Of a DNA stretch of 64,000 nucleotides, positions 15,314 through 23,883 are shown one piece after another; the first letter of the stretch is position 1, and each line of letters starts with the position of its first letter. A program made the translations under genes and the position numbers. The DNA comes from Lachnospiraceae bacterium (GTDB taxonomy: Bacteria; Bacillota; Clostridia; Lachnospirales; Lachnospiraceae). The DNA is taken from NCBI GenBank assembly GCA_910575275.1, contig CAJTEE010000001.1:1-64000 (forward strand), in the 5' to 3' direction. The notes under the pieces are model-generated. The model saw nothing but the letters and a program-made list of their open reading frames with translations, was not told the DNA's origin and did no database searches.

Positions 15314-17224
15314 CTACGACATTCCCAGCCGCTCCATATTGCGGTAGAGCGTCTTTCTGGCGATTCCCAGATATTTGGCCGCCTCACTGCGATTGTTGCC
15401 GCAGCGCTCAAGAGCGTCCACAATGTCCTCTCTGGTCAAAGCCCGGCGCGGAATGGCCCCCGGCCGTTTTATATAAGAAGCTTCCTGTGAGCCGGACGGC
15501 TGTACACCTAAGACCGACGGAAACGAAAGCTGTATGTTAATATTTTCCAGGATATGCTCCGGCAGGATGCAGGTCTCCGGATAAAGCTGAACGATGCACT
15601 CTATCACATTCTGCAGCTCACGGACATTCCCCGTCCAGGGAAGCGACATAAGAAGCTCCTCGGCCTCCAAAGAGAATTCCTGCAACGCGCTCCGGCCGAG
15701 CCGCCGGCTGATCGACTGTACAAAATGATTGGCCAGAAGGACAATATCCCTCCCCCTCTTTCTAAGCGGCGGCAGCGTAAGCTTAAGCGTTCCCAAACGG
15801 AAAAACAGATCCGAACGAAACAGCTTCTGTTCGATCAGATGCGGAATATCTGCATTCGTCGCGGAAATGATCTTCACATCGACGTCGATCAGCCGGCTGC
15901 TCCCCAGCCGCATAAGCTGCTTCTGCTCGACCACACGAAGAAGCGTGGCCTGCAGATCGAGCGGCAGATCCCCGACCTCGTCAAGAAAGATCGTCCCCCC
16001 GTTTGCCAGCTCAAATTTCCCCATGTTTCCGTTCTTTTTTGCCCCGGTAAATGCACCGCTGTCATAGCCAAACAACTCACTGGCGATCAGATCCTTCGGC
16101 AGTGCCGCGCAGTTGACTGCGATAAAGGGCTTGTCCCGGCGGCTGCTCGCATTATGAATCGCCTGTGCAAATACATCCTTGCCGACGCCGCTCTCGCCTA
16201 GAATCATCACGTTGCTGTCTGTCCGGGAGATCAGTGTGGCACGGCGAATCGCGGATTTGACCTGCGGGCATTCCCCGATCACATTGGAAAACGACAAAAC
16301 GGCCGCATTCCCCATTTTATGCGCCACCTTACGGCTCTCAAGCTGCGGCGTTGTGATGTAAAATGTGAGACCTCCTGCATCGACGCTCGGCTGGTCATAG
16401 ATGTCACAGGAAATCAGGCACAAAATCCGCTTTCCTCCCGCCTCCAGCGTCATGGAAAGCTCCCCCGTCTGCTTCCAGGATCCAAGCAGCTCATAAAATT
16501 TCCCGTTCGTCTCACGCTTAAAAAGCGTCTCCAGCGGTTCAAAGTCAAGCCGTCTTGCAGGCTGTCCCAACGCCTCAAACAAAAGTGAGTTAGCATATGT
16601 AATGACGGGCTGTCCCTTTTGAAGCCTCGTATCAACGATCAGGATCCCCGTATTCTGGCGTTCATACTGCCGGATGGACGACTGATTAAAATGCATCGTC
16701 ATCTCAATATCATGCGCCACGGCGCTTGCCAGGAAACGATACTCCACGGCCGCATACCCTTCTCTCGCAAGGACCGCAATCCCTCCAAGCTTTTCCGGCA
16801 AATGATAAAGCTCCCCCACCTCGACATGGCGAAACCGGAGCGGCACAAAGCAGATGACGAGTCCCTGCAGCGCCGGGCAGGCATGGTCCGCTCCCGCCGT
16901 GACAAGCTCTCGTTCGTGCCTGAAGCCCATCGTGACCGCATTGTTCCCCGTGCTCCTCTCCGTCCAGACGGTGCGTTCGGTAATCCCCCGCTCCCGCAGA
17001 TACTCTTTCATTGGCAAATCCGCGTAAAGCCCCAAAAGGCAGCCCTCCGCGTCAAAATACGCAATCGCCGCATTCTTAAGCCCCCCGGAGCGTGCAAGCA
17101 TACTTTTAATATTACGGTCCGCATGACGGAAATTCCGGACGTTTTTTCTACAGTGCTCCCGAAAATCCACCCCATCCGCCAACGGAAGCCGAAAACCCCG
17201 AACACGCCCTTCCCGTTTCTCCAT
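15314..17224 (-). CDS. Sigma-54-dependent transcriptional activator (GAF-AAA+-Fis)
   Basis: 636 residues from the ATG at 17224, which has AAAGGGG upstream; a TTG seven codons earlier is less likely. Residues ~20-150 look like a GAF-type sensor, ~185-290 a PAS-like domain. The AAA+ module has Walker A GESGVGKD (~343-350), the sigma-54-contacting GAFTGA (~390-395) and Walker B GTIFLDE (~410-416). The C-terminus is a Fis-type HTH (NRSEAAKYLGIARKTLYRNM). It resembles AcoR/PrdR-type regulators. It is the only such activator in the window and lies next to four sigma-54 promoters, so it is the likely regulator of this region. The effector is unknown. Confidence 0.93.
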   Translation of the reverse strand: MEKREGRVRGFRLPLADGVDFREHCRKNVRNFRHADRNIKSMLARSGGLKNAAIAYFDAEGCLLGLYADLPMKEYLRERGITERTVWTERSTGNNAVTMGFRHERELVTAGADHACPALQGLVICFVPLRFRHVEVGELYHLPEKLGGIAVLAREGYAAVEYRFLASAVAHDIEMTMHFNQSSIRQYERQNTGILIVDTRLQKGQPVITYANSLLFEALGQPARRLDFEPLETLFKRETNGKFYELLGSWKQTGELSMTLEAGGKRILCLISCDIYDQPSVDAGGLTFYITTPQLESRKVAHKMGNAAVLSFSNVIGECPQVKSAIRRATLISRTDSNVMILGESGVGKDVFAQAIHNASSRRDKPFIAVNCAALPKDLIASELFGYDSGAFTGAKKNGNMGKFELANGGTIFLDEVGDLPLDLQATLLRVVEQKQLMRLGSSRLIDVDVKIISATNADIPHLIEQKLFRSDLFFRLGTLKLTLPPLRKRGRDIVLLANHFVQSISRRLGRSALQEFSLEAEELLMSLPWTGNVRELQNVIECIVQLYPETCILPEHILENINIQLSFPSVLGVQPSGSQEASYIKRPGAIPRRALTREDIVDALERCGNNRSEAAKYLGIARKTLYRNMERLGMS

Positions 17225-17282
17225 CGCCTCATTCCCCTTTATCAAACTGTTACCAAATCATACCCAAGTGCCTCCTTTTTAT

Positions 17283-17311
17283 ATTATAAATACTCACAAC
17301 TGAAATGTAAA
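17283..17311 (-). promoter_or_regulatory. Sigma-70-type promoter of the activator gene
   Basis: TTTACA-N17-TATAAT on the minus strand, about 60 bases before the ATG at 17224. It means the activator is made without sigma-54. Confidence 0.75.
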
Positions 17312-17404
17312 ATAATTATCACGCATACCTGGGTATGCCAAGAAAGAATCTCTGTGGCCTCTCTTTCTTCAACCAATCCAAACCAGCCAGCCGCTAAAAA
17401 ATGC

Positions 17405-17433
17405 TTGCAGCACGCTGACCATTGTGGTATATT
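17405..17433 (+). promoter_or_regulatory. Promoter of a small RNA
   Basis: TTGCAG-N17-TATATT with TGG just before the -10. No open reading frame with a ribosome binding site follows before the terminator at 17510-17555, so the product should be a small RNA. Confidence 0.65.
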
Positions 17434-17439
17434 GAACAT

Positions 17440-17558
17440 CAAGAAGGACATCTGCGCTAACAGATGTCCTACAGGAGCTGCCGATAGACGATTAGCCCGA
17501 TTATTTAGTCACAAAATAGCCGTAATCTTTGGTCGGGTGGGCGGCTATTTTTGTGTCT
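17440..17558 (+). ncRNA. Putative small RNA, type I antitoxin-like
   Basis: About 118 nt from the promoter at 17405 to a bidirectional terminator (CACAAAATAGCCG at 17510-17522 pairing with CGGCTATTTTTGTG at 17542-17555). A 9-bp hairpin GGACATCTG-CGCTAA-CAGATGTCC lies near its 5' end. The layout (strong promoter, converging transcripts sharing a symmetric terminator) recalls antitoxin RNAs of Firmicute txpA/ratA-like loci. I looked for the small hydrophobic toxin on the minus strand between 17520 and 17760 and found none with a start codon, so this may be a solitary RNA or the remnant of such a locus. Confidence 0.45.
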
Positions 17559-17873
17559 TGCTATTCTCTTTGCTACCGATGGCGTATCCGGGACCGAAAC
17601 AGGGTTTCCGGTTTCTATGTAATCAGAGGGCCACGGTCCCTCCGGAGAGGGCTAACCGCCTACCATCTTGGTATTCCCGAATCAACAATACTACCCTAAT
17701 TCGACAGGGAGTTCCATTTAATTTTTCACCATGCACTGTACGATATTCTGCCAATTAAAAATTCCCCCTTTCTCCACTCCCGAAATAACGTAGCAGAGGC
17801 CGAAGCTTGGCTTCAGCACACCGCCTGTTCCCTCGGCCCCTGCGCCTCTCCTCGTTAATTTCATAACAACCAC
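17559..17873. other. Non-coding stretch with possible toxin-mRNA remnant
   Basis: No gene can be supported. The minus strand carries a small hairpin (CCCTC-TCCG-GAGGG at about 17638-17652) and a short tail KENSKTQK that ends in TAG at the shared terminator, but no ATG or membrane segment before it. This may be what is left of a type I toxin transcript. No riboswitch was recognised before pncB, whose promoter lies downstream of this stretch. Confidence 0.35.
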
Positions 17874-17902
17874 TTCCTGTTTCCCCCTCCATATGCTATA
17901 CT
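17874..17902 (+). promoter_or_regulatory. Promoter of the nicotinate phosphoribosyltransferase gene
   Basis: TTCCTG-N17-TATACT with an extended -10 (TGC before TATACT). The predicted start leaves a leader of only about 25 bases before the ATG at 17935. Confidence 0.55.
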
Positions 17903-17934
17903 ACCACCTAACAAACCAAAAGGAGAAGGGTATT

Positions 17935-19392
17935 ATGAACAACCGTAATCTGACGCTGCTCACGGATCTTTACGAGCTGACCATGATGCAGGGATACTTT
18001 TACGAAAAAGATGCCAACGAAACCGTCATCTTTGACGCCTTTTACCGCACCAATCCGGATGGCAACGGCTTTGCCATCGCCGCAGGCCTGGAGCAGGTCA
18101 TTGAATATATCGAAAATCTGCATTTTGAAAAGGAAGATGTCGAGTATCTCAGGTCAACCGGCCTCTTTGGCGAGGACTTTCTCGAATATCTGTCTACCTT
18201 CCGTTTTACAGGGGACATCTACGCGATTCCTGAAGGGACCGTCGTATTCCCGCGCGAGCCGCTTGTCAAGGTCATCGCCCCGATCATGCAGGCACAGCTC
18301 GTGGAGACCGCTCTGTTAAATATCATCAACCACCAGAGCCTCATCGCCACCAAGGCCTCCCGGATCGTCCACGCCGCCCGCGGGGACGGTGTCATGGAAT
18401 TCGGACTCCGGCGCGCACAAGGGCCCGACGCCGGTATCTACGGCGCCCGTGCCGCGATGATCGCCGGCTGCATCGGCACCTCCAACGTGCTTTGCGGCCA
18501 GATGTTTGATGTGCCAATCAAGGGCACGCACGCCCACAGCTGGATCATGAGCTTCCCGGATGAGCTGACCGCGTTCCGCACCTATGCCAAGCTCTATCCG
18601 AGCGCCTGCATCCTGCTCGTGGACACCTATGACACGCTGAAATCCGGTATCCCGCACGCGATCCAGGTCTTTCAGGAGATGCGCAAGGAAGGCATCCCGC
18701 TTACGTTCTACGGCATCCGCCTTGACAGCGGCGACCTCGCCTATCTTTCCAAAGAGGCTAAAAAAATGCTGGATGCCGCGGGCTTTTCCGATGCGGTCAT
18801 CTCCGCCTCCAATGACCTCGATGAGACCTTGATCACAAGCTTAAAAAATCAGGGCGCGACGATCAACTCCTGGGGCGTCGGCACAAACCTCATCACCTCC
18901 AAAGACTCCCCGTCCTTCGGCGGCGTGTATAAGCTGGCCGCTATTATGGATAAAAGCAGCGGAAAATTTATCCCCAAGATCAAGCTCTCCGAGAATGAAG
19001 AAAAGATCACCAATCCGGGCAACAAGACCATCTACCGGATTTACAGCCGCGAGAGCCACAAGATCATTGCGGACCTGATCTGCCTCGTGGGGGAAAGCTA
19101 CGACGAGAGTCATTCGCTTCTCCTGTTTGATCCGGTCGCCACCTGGAAAAAGACTCTCCTCGCCCCCGGCACCTATACCATGCGCGAGCTTCCCATCCAG
19201 GTCTTTAAGGAGGGCAGATGCGTCTATCACTCTCCGAAGGTCATGGAGATCCGCGAATACAGACAGAAAGAGTTGAACACACTGTGGGATGAGACAAAGC
19301 GTCTCGTCAATCCCCATGAGGTGCACGTGGACCTGTCCAACGAGCTGTGGCACATGAAAAAGCAGCTCCTGGAATCCTGCCAGATCAAATAA
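17935..19392 (+). CDS. pncB: Nicotinate phosphoribosyltransferase
   Basis: 485 residues from the ATG at 17935 (MNNRNLTLLTDLYELTMMQG), with AGGAGAAGGG upstream. The family motifs are present: FDAFYRTNPDGNGFAIAAGL, EFGLRRAQGPDAG (active-site region), GTHAHSWIMSF and FYGIRLDSGDLAYLSK. Known reaction: nicotinate + PRPP (with ATP hydrolysis) to nicotinate mononucleotide, the NAD salvage entry step. It is followed 31 bases later by a UPF0340 gene and a shared terminator. Confidence 0.95.
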   Translation: MNNRNLTLLTDLYELTMMQGYFYEKDANETVIFDAFYRTNPDGNGFAIAAGLEQVIEYIENLHFEKEDVEYLRSTGLFGEDFLEYLSTFRFTGDIYAIPEGTVVFPREPLVKVIAPIMQAQLVETALLNIINHQSLIATKASRIVHAARGDGVMEFGLRRAQGPDAGIYGARAAMIAGCIGTSNVLCGQMFDVPIKGTHAHSWIMSFPDELTAFRTYAKLYPSACILLVDTYDTLKSGIPHAIQVFQEMRKEGIPLTFYGIRLDSGDLAYLSKEAKKMLDAAGFSDAVISASNDLDETLITSLKNQGATINSWGVGTNLITSKDSPSFGGVYKLAAIMDKSSGKFIPKIKLSENEEKITNPGNKTIYRIYSRESHKIIADLICLVGESYDESHSLLLFDPVATWKKTLLAPGTYTMRELPIQVFKEGRCVYHSPKVMEIREYRQKELNTLWDETKRLVNPHEVHVDLSNELWHMKKQLLESCQIK

Positions 19393-19423
19393 TGCGAGAG
19401 AGAATAGGAAAGGTGATGACCAG

Positions 19424-20002
19424 ATGAGTGCAACAGATATTGCAAAATCGGTAGACGTAGACATAAATGAGATTCGAAAGCAGACCGTCCTCGTGGCAGA
19501 AGATCTCTTAGATACCGCTGCCATGAAGCCGGGACAGCTTCTCGTTGTCGGCTGCTCCTCGAGTGAGATCGCCGCCCATGCCATCGGCTGCTATTCCAGC
19601 AAAGAGATCGGGCAGGCCGTTTTTCGGGCCCTCCATTCCCTTACCAGGGAGCGCGGCCTTTATCTGGCTGCCCAGTGCTGCGAGCATTTAAACCGCGCCC
19701 TGATCGTAGAGGAGGAGGCTGCCGTGCGCTGGGGGCTCGAGCCTGTCAACGTCATGCCGCAGTTAAAGGCCGGCGGCTCCTTCGCCACGGCCGCCTGGGG
19801 AGGCTTTTCCTCTCCCTGCGCCGTCGAACGCATACAGGCCCACGCCGGCATTGACATCGGCGACACACTGATCGGCATGCATCTTCGCCCCGTGGCCGTC
19901 CCGGTCCGCACAAGGCAGACACAGATCGGCTCCGCCCACGTCGTCTGCGCCCGGACAAGGTTAAAATACATCGGCGGAGAGCGGGCGGCTTATCAGAAAT
20001 AA
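19424..20002 (+). CDS. UPF0340 / TIGR01440 family protein
   Basis: 192 residues. LLVVGCSSSEIAAHAIG, AAQCCEHLNRALIVEEE and the late IGMHLRPVAVPVR are typical of this conserved Firmicute family (YwlG type), whose function is not established. AGGAAAGGTGATG lies before the ATG. Co-transcribed with pncB. Confidence 0.85.
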   Translation: MSATDIAKSVDVDINEIRKQTVLVAEDLLDTAAMKPGQLLVVGCSSSEIAAHAIGCYSSKEIGQAVFRALHSLTRERGLYLAAQCCEHLNRALIVEEEAAVRWGLEPVNVMPQLKAGGSFATAAWGGFSSPCAVERIQAHAGIDIGDTLIGMHLRPVAVPVRTRQTQIGSAHVVCARTRLKYIGGERAAYQK

Positions 20003-20029
20003 GCAAAAGCATCATACTCCCACAGGATA

Positions 20030-20071
20030 AAAGGCGGCCGCCAAGCTGTAAAATGATTGACGGCCGCCTTT
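20030..20071 (+). terminator. Terminator of pncB-UPF0340
   Basis: AAAGGCGGCCG and CGGCCGCCTTT form a perfect 11-bp stem 27 bases after the stop codon at 20002. Confidence 0.85.
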
Positions 20072-20322
20072 CCCTGTTAAGTTTTGTTTCACTCCCTGCA
20101 CGTCCGGATCGGACTCTGCGGCTTTCAGGACCCGTTTGCGTCTTTTCCAAAAAGCTCCTCAAATTCTTCAGATTCCGCGAAAGGGCTATCGTTCCCAGGC
20201 GTGCAGGCAATTTTTGCGGATTGCAAGACACACAATCAAGTAGGGAAGACTTTCCCCTACTCGCCGCGCGGCCCACACCGCCTTAACGGCATATTCCTCT
20301 GTGTGGGCCTGCACATAAAAAC
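20072..20322. other. Intergenic stretch with coding-like debris
   Basis: No intact gene. On the minus strand two frames look protein-like: one from a GTG near 20311 (QAHTEEYAVKAVWAARRVGE), and another ending at 20125 (IACTPGNDSPFAESEEFEEL) after a shift in frame. There is no good ribosome binding site. It may be a decayed gene. An inverted repeat GGCCCACAC / GTGTGGGCC lies at about 20269-20310. Confidence 0.3.
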
Positions 20323-20353
20323 GACTCCCCCGGTATACTGCCCCGGGGGAGTC
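20323..20353 (-). terminator. Terminator of the cysteine desulfidase gene
   Basis: GACTCCCCCGG and CCGGGGGAGTC form a perfect 11-bp stem, followed on the minus strand by GTTTTTATG. It lies 32 bases after the stop at 20385. Confidence 0.9.
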
Positions 20354-20384
20354 ATCTGCCGGCTGCCGTTACGGCGCGGCCCTG

Positions 20385-21662
20385 TTAACATCCGATCATA
20401 ATACTGATAATCTCCTCATTCGTCTCCTTCATCCCATCCTTGGCAAGACGACCGACGTTTTTGATCGTATTTTCAATTCCCTTCGTGACGATTCCGTCAC
20501 CGCCCTCGAACTGCTGGCCGCGGATATACATGTTGTAGCCTAAGATCGCCGCATCCACCGCCTCCGCAATCTTCGCCGCGCATGACGCCTTCGCCCCGTC
20601 GCAGACCATGCCAGAAAGCACGGCAACCGCGTTGACCACCGTGTGCACGGCTTCCTCATAGCCGCCTCCGTTTAAGTAGGCGATCCCGGCTCCTGCTCCC
20701 GCTCCCGCGTTGACCGCGCCGCAGTAGGCCGACAACCGGCCGATCGGCGTCTTCTGATGGATCGCCGTCAGGTTGGAGAGCGCCAGCGCCCGGTACAGCT
20801 TCTCCTCGCTCACGCCTAACTCCTTCGCATACACGACAACCGGTACGGAAGCCGTGATCCCCTGGTTTCCGCTTCCCGAGTTGATGATGACCGGCAGCTC
20901 GCATCCGTTCATCCGTGCATCCGAGCCGGCCGCCGCCATCGCACGCGCCCTCGTCCGTACATCGTTCCCGTTCATTTCTAAAAGCACGGATCCGATATTG
21001 GCCCCGTAGCTCCCCTTTAGGCCCTCCTCGGCAATCGCCATATTATAATGGATCTGCCGGTCCAGGATCTCCTTGACATCCCCAACGTCCACCGTATTGG
21101 CAAAGTCCCAAATATCCTGCATATTGAGAAGTGTGCGGTCCGTGAGTCCTTCTTCGCTCTCCCCGGCTACCGGTACATCCAGAAGGACCTCGCCGTTTTT
21201 TTCAATATGTACCAGGTTCGTGTGATAATTCACGATCCGTACCTTTGCACTCTCCTCCCCCTTATACAAGGTCACCAGGATATCAAAGGTCAGGCCGTTG
21301 TCCACATGCTGCACCGTGATCTCTGTTTTTTCCAGGAACTCCCTCATTGCGGCAATCTGCTCTATGGATACCTCGGCGATCACCTCGAGCTCCTTATCGG
21401 GATCACCGGCCACAATCCCGGCCGCGGCCGCGGCGGGGATCCCCTTCATATGGTTTGTATTCGGCACAATCACCGATTTTACATTCTTGATAATGCTTCC
21501 GCTTGCGCCGATCACTACCCTGTCAGGCAGCATGCCCAGCGTCTTTCTCGCCACGGCCGCCGCATAGGCAAGAGCAATCGGCTCCGTACAGCCCATGGCC
21601 GGACAGAGCTCCTCCTTTAAAATCTGTACATACGCCCGATACTTCTCATTCGTCTTTTCCAT
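20385..21662 (-). CDS. cyuA: L-cysteine desulfidase family protein (CyuA/UPF0597; serine dehydratase alpha-like)
   Basis: 425 residues from the ATG at 21662 (MEKTNEKYRAYVQILKEELC), preceded by GAAAGGCGG. CPAMGCTEPIALAYAAA, IINSGSGNQGITASVPVV, SAYCGAVNAGAGAGAGIAYL and CDGAKASCAAKI match the iron-sulfur-dependent family that releases sulfide and ammonia from L-cysteine, with Cys residues placed to hold a [4Fe-4S] cluster. The start overlaps the end of the regulator gene by 17 bases, so the two are translationally coupled. Related serine dehydratase activity cannot be excluded. Confidence 0.85.
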   Translation of the reverse strand: MEKTNEKYRAYVQILKEELCPAMGCTEPIALAYAAAVARKTLGMLPDRVVIGASGSIIKNVKSVIVPNTNHMKGIPAAAAAGIVAGDPDKELEVIAEVSIEQIAAMREFLEKTEITVQHVDNGLTFDILVTLYKGEESAKVRIVNYHTNLVHIEKNGEVLLDVPVAGESEEGLTDRTLLNMQDIWDFANTVDVGDVKEILDRQIHYNMAIAEEGLKGSYGANIGSVLLEMNGNDVRTRARAMAAAGSDARMNGCELPVIINSGSGNQGITASVPVVVYAKELGVSEEKLYRALALSNLTAIHQKTPIGRLSAYCGAVNAGAGAGAGIAYLNGGGYEEAVHTVVNAVAVLSGMVCDGAKASCAAKIAEAVDAAILGYNMYIRGQQFEGGDGIVTKGIENTIKNVGRLAKDGMKETNEEIISIMIGC

Positions 21663-22506
21663 CGTATTCCGCCTTTCTCTCTGAATGATAAAATTGCTGT
21701 ATCTTATCTGCCATATCATACGTCGCGTCCGCAGGCATATGAATGGCACGGTCCCCTTCCTTCGGGTCGGTGAGTTTTCTTTTTGTCCCGTTTAACCGCT
21801 CCATCGCCTCGAGGAAGGCTGAGCGATGCGGGCTCTCCTCCGGTTTTTCCTCTGGCTGCGTTAGGGAAGCCGGTTCCTCATCCTGTATTTCTGCTCTCTC
21901 CTGTCTCGTATCTGCTTCTGTTTTCTCTGCTTCTGTTTTCTCCTCTTTGGACTCTGCCTTTTTCTTGTCCTCCCCTCCTTTTCTCTTAAGCTCTCCGCCG
22001 GCAGGAGCCGAGATCATCGTAATGCTTCTGACCTTCTGCCCCTCCTTCTTTGGAAGCAGGTCATATCTGGCAATCAGCGCAAAAAGCTCCTCCAAAAAGC
22101 CCGAAAATTCTTCATCGGTAAGCTTTAAGGAGTTCCCGGTAAAAAACAGCATATCTCTCCCCGAATCACTCTCCGGACTTTCATAATATGTTTCGAAATC
22201 ACCGAGCATCTTTAAAAGCAGATCAAACGTAGCCTGCCGTTCCTTCTCCTTCGGGCTTTCCCCGCCAAGCCGCTCCTTGTCAAGCTCATATTCCCGCTCA
22301 TAGGTACCGCGGATCCGAACCTCCTTCAAGATCTTCAAATAGCCTTCTTGATGGAGCAGATTTACGTGGCGGTACAACGTCGTCCGTGGTACATCCGGCA
22401 TCAGCTCGGCTAACATCCCGGGCGTTGCGCTCCCTAGCTTTGAGAGATATTGCAGAATCTGCAGCCGTATCGGATGCAGGACAACCTTCCTCCGTGATCG
22501 TATCAC
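21646..22506 (-). CDS. Winged-HTH transcriptional regulator with a charged linker
   Basis: 286 residues from a GTG at 22506. Residues 9-75 form an ArsR-like winged HTH (LHPIRLQILQYLSKLGSATP, then PRTTLYRHVNLLHQEGYLKI). Residues ~173-225 are almost all Lys, Glu, Asp and Ala, likely a flexible linker, followed by a ~60-residue tail. No metal-binding Cys/His pair is visible. It overlaps cyuA, so it probably controls that gene in answer to cysteine or a related compound; this is inference. The start has only a weak ribosome binding site. Confidence 0.75.
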   Translation of the reverse strand: MIRSRRKVVLHPIRLQILQYLSKLGSATPGMLAELMPDVPRTTLYRHVNLLHQEGYLKILKEVRIRGTYEREYELDKERLGGESPKEKERQATFDLLLKMLGDFETYYESPESDSGRDMLFFTGNSLKLTDEEFSGFLEELFALIARYDLLPKKEGQKVRSITMISAPAGGELKRKGGEDKKKAESKEEKTEAEKTEADTRQERAEIQDEEPASLTQPEEKPEESPHRSAFLEAMERLNGTKRKLTDPKEGDRAIHMPADATYDMADKIQQFYHSERKAEYDGKDE

Positions 22507-22580
22507 TACTGTTTAACCCCATTTCCTTTTCAGGACTATTCCCATTATTGGAACAATATCGTTTCCTATGTTCTATGCTT

Positions 22581-22609
22581 ATAATAATATCTTTTATGAG
22601 AATATTCAA
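22581..22609 (-). promoter_or_regulatory. Promoter of the regulator-cyuA operon
   Basis: TTGAAT-N17-TATTAT on the minus strand. The -35 overlaps the stop codon of the MFS gene at 22606. Confidence 0.6.
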
Positions 22610-23883
22610 CTCTTTTCTCGTCTTTGTGCCAGTTTGGCACAGGTTACCATCACCAAAATTGACAGAAAACTTGCGCCGACCGTTAACCGATAGCTTCCAG
22701 TCTGGTCATAGAAACGCCCAAACAGCATATTAAACGGGGAGGCCAGTAAAGTTCCAAACATGGAAATATATGAATAGGCTGTCCCGTAATCGTCGCCCTT
22801 CCAAAACAGGCGGCAGAATAGCGGCAGCATGACCGATGACAGCGGCAGAGTCACTCCAAATAAAAATGCACCAGCCGCCATCCCGCCCGAAACACCAGCA
22901 AACAAAAGAAGGTGCCCGGCCGCCGAGACAGCCGCCGCAAGGAAAAGCGCCCGCATGATCCCAAAGGAATCACTGAATCTTCCCAGAATCAGCTTGCTCG
23001 ACATGTTTCCAAGAAGCGAAAACGAGGTCAATGCGGCCGCAGCCGCCATAGAAAGCCCCACTGCAAGCCCCATTGGCGTCAAAAACAGATTCAGGCTGCC
23101 GCCGATCGTCGCACAGGCGAACGCCGCGAGAGACAGATAAAATACCGGCTGCCGCACAAAATCAGAAAAGCCCTGGACGCGGCTTACGGCCCTCCGTCCG
23201 GGCAAAGCGTCCGCCCCCACAGGGACCGTCTCCTGCCCGGGGCTGTTCTGCACGTCTCTGCCGTCATCCTCCCCATAGGCGCGAAGCCCCTTTTCCTCCG
23301 GCCGGTATCGCAGGATCAGGACGGCTGTCGGGAAAATGAGACCCATGCTGACTATGCCCACAATCTGGTAGGCCGCGCGCCAGCCGAGTGTCGGAATCAG
23401 GAAACCGAGACTGCTGCTTCCAAACATACCGACCAGCCCGGAAAAGGCGGCCGAGATCCCGACTGCCATCCCTGTTTTTTTATAAAACCAGTTTCCAAGA
23501 AGAAGCGGGGCCGGGAACATACAGAGAAACGCCGAAGCCGCCCCCTGGATGATTCCGGTTGCATACCACTGCCAAAGCTCCGAAAAGAAGCCCATCGCCA
23601 TCGTGCTGATGCCATAGACTAAAGAGGCCGTTCCGATGACAAACCGTACATCCCATTTCCTGAAGCTCCTTGCCACAATTGGCAGCGCCAAGGCGGAGCT
23701 TATGGCATACAGTGTCCGGTAAAGCGTAAATTTCCCGATCTCAAAGCCCAATTCCTCGCAGACCGGGGAGTAAAAAACCCCCGCGCAGTTGTGAATGAGG
23801 CCCAGGCTCGCTCCCTGAAGGATACAGCAGCCTGCCAGAATGAACCATGCATAATGGGGCCTGCGCCCCACAGACGGCATCAT
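22606..23883 (-). CDS. MFS transporter
   Basis: 425 residues with about 12 membrane segments. GASLGLIHNCAGVFYSPVCE in segment 1 and KLILGRFSDSFGIM between halves fit the monocarboxylate/OFA branch of the MFS. A polar central loop spans about residues 200-235. The start ATGA overlaps the stop of the Fe-S protein gene by 4 bases, so both are made together. The substrate is unknown. Confidence 0.75.
   Translation of the reverse strand: MMPSVGRRPHYAWFILAGCCILQGASLGLIHNCAGVFYSPVCEELGFEIGKFTLYRTLYAISSALALPIVARSFRKWDVRFVIGTASLVYGISTMAMGFFSELWQWYATGIIQGAASAFLCMFPAPLLLGNWFYKKTGMAVGISAAFSGLVGMFGSSSLGFLIPTLGWRAAYQIVGIVSMGLIFPTAVLILRYRPEEKGLRAYGEDDGRDVQNSPGQETVPVGADALPGRRAVSRVQGFSDFVRQPVFYLSLAAFACATIGGSLNLFLTPMGLAVGLSMAAAAALTSFSLLGNMSSKLILGRFSDSFGIMRALFLAAAVSAAGHLLLFAGVSGGMAAGAFLFGVTLPLSSVMLPLFCRLFWKGDDYGTAYSYISMFGTLLASPFNMLFGRFYDQTGSYRLTVGASFLSILVMVTCAKLAQRREKS

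Noticed and set aside
17225-17275. Three-codon leader ORF (ATG-ATT-TGG-TAA) behind AAGGAGG upstream of the activator gene
   Set aside because: The ribosome binding site is good, but an ORF this short arises easily and no attenuator structure is visible.
16619-17758. A 379-codon plus-strand reading frame opposite the activator gene
   Set aside because: It is antisense to a clear AAA+ activator, is rich in Pro/Arg/His and has no ribosome binding site.
17559-17873. Riboswitch for NAD or nicotinate upstream of pncB
   Set aside because: The likely pncB promoter at 17874-17902 leaves a leader of about 25 bases, too short for a riboswitch, and no known consensus was seen.
22298-22609. A 103-codon frame overlapping the start of the HTH regulator
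   Set aside because: Different frame of the same DNA, low-complexity sequence, no homology recognised.
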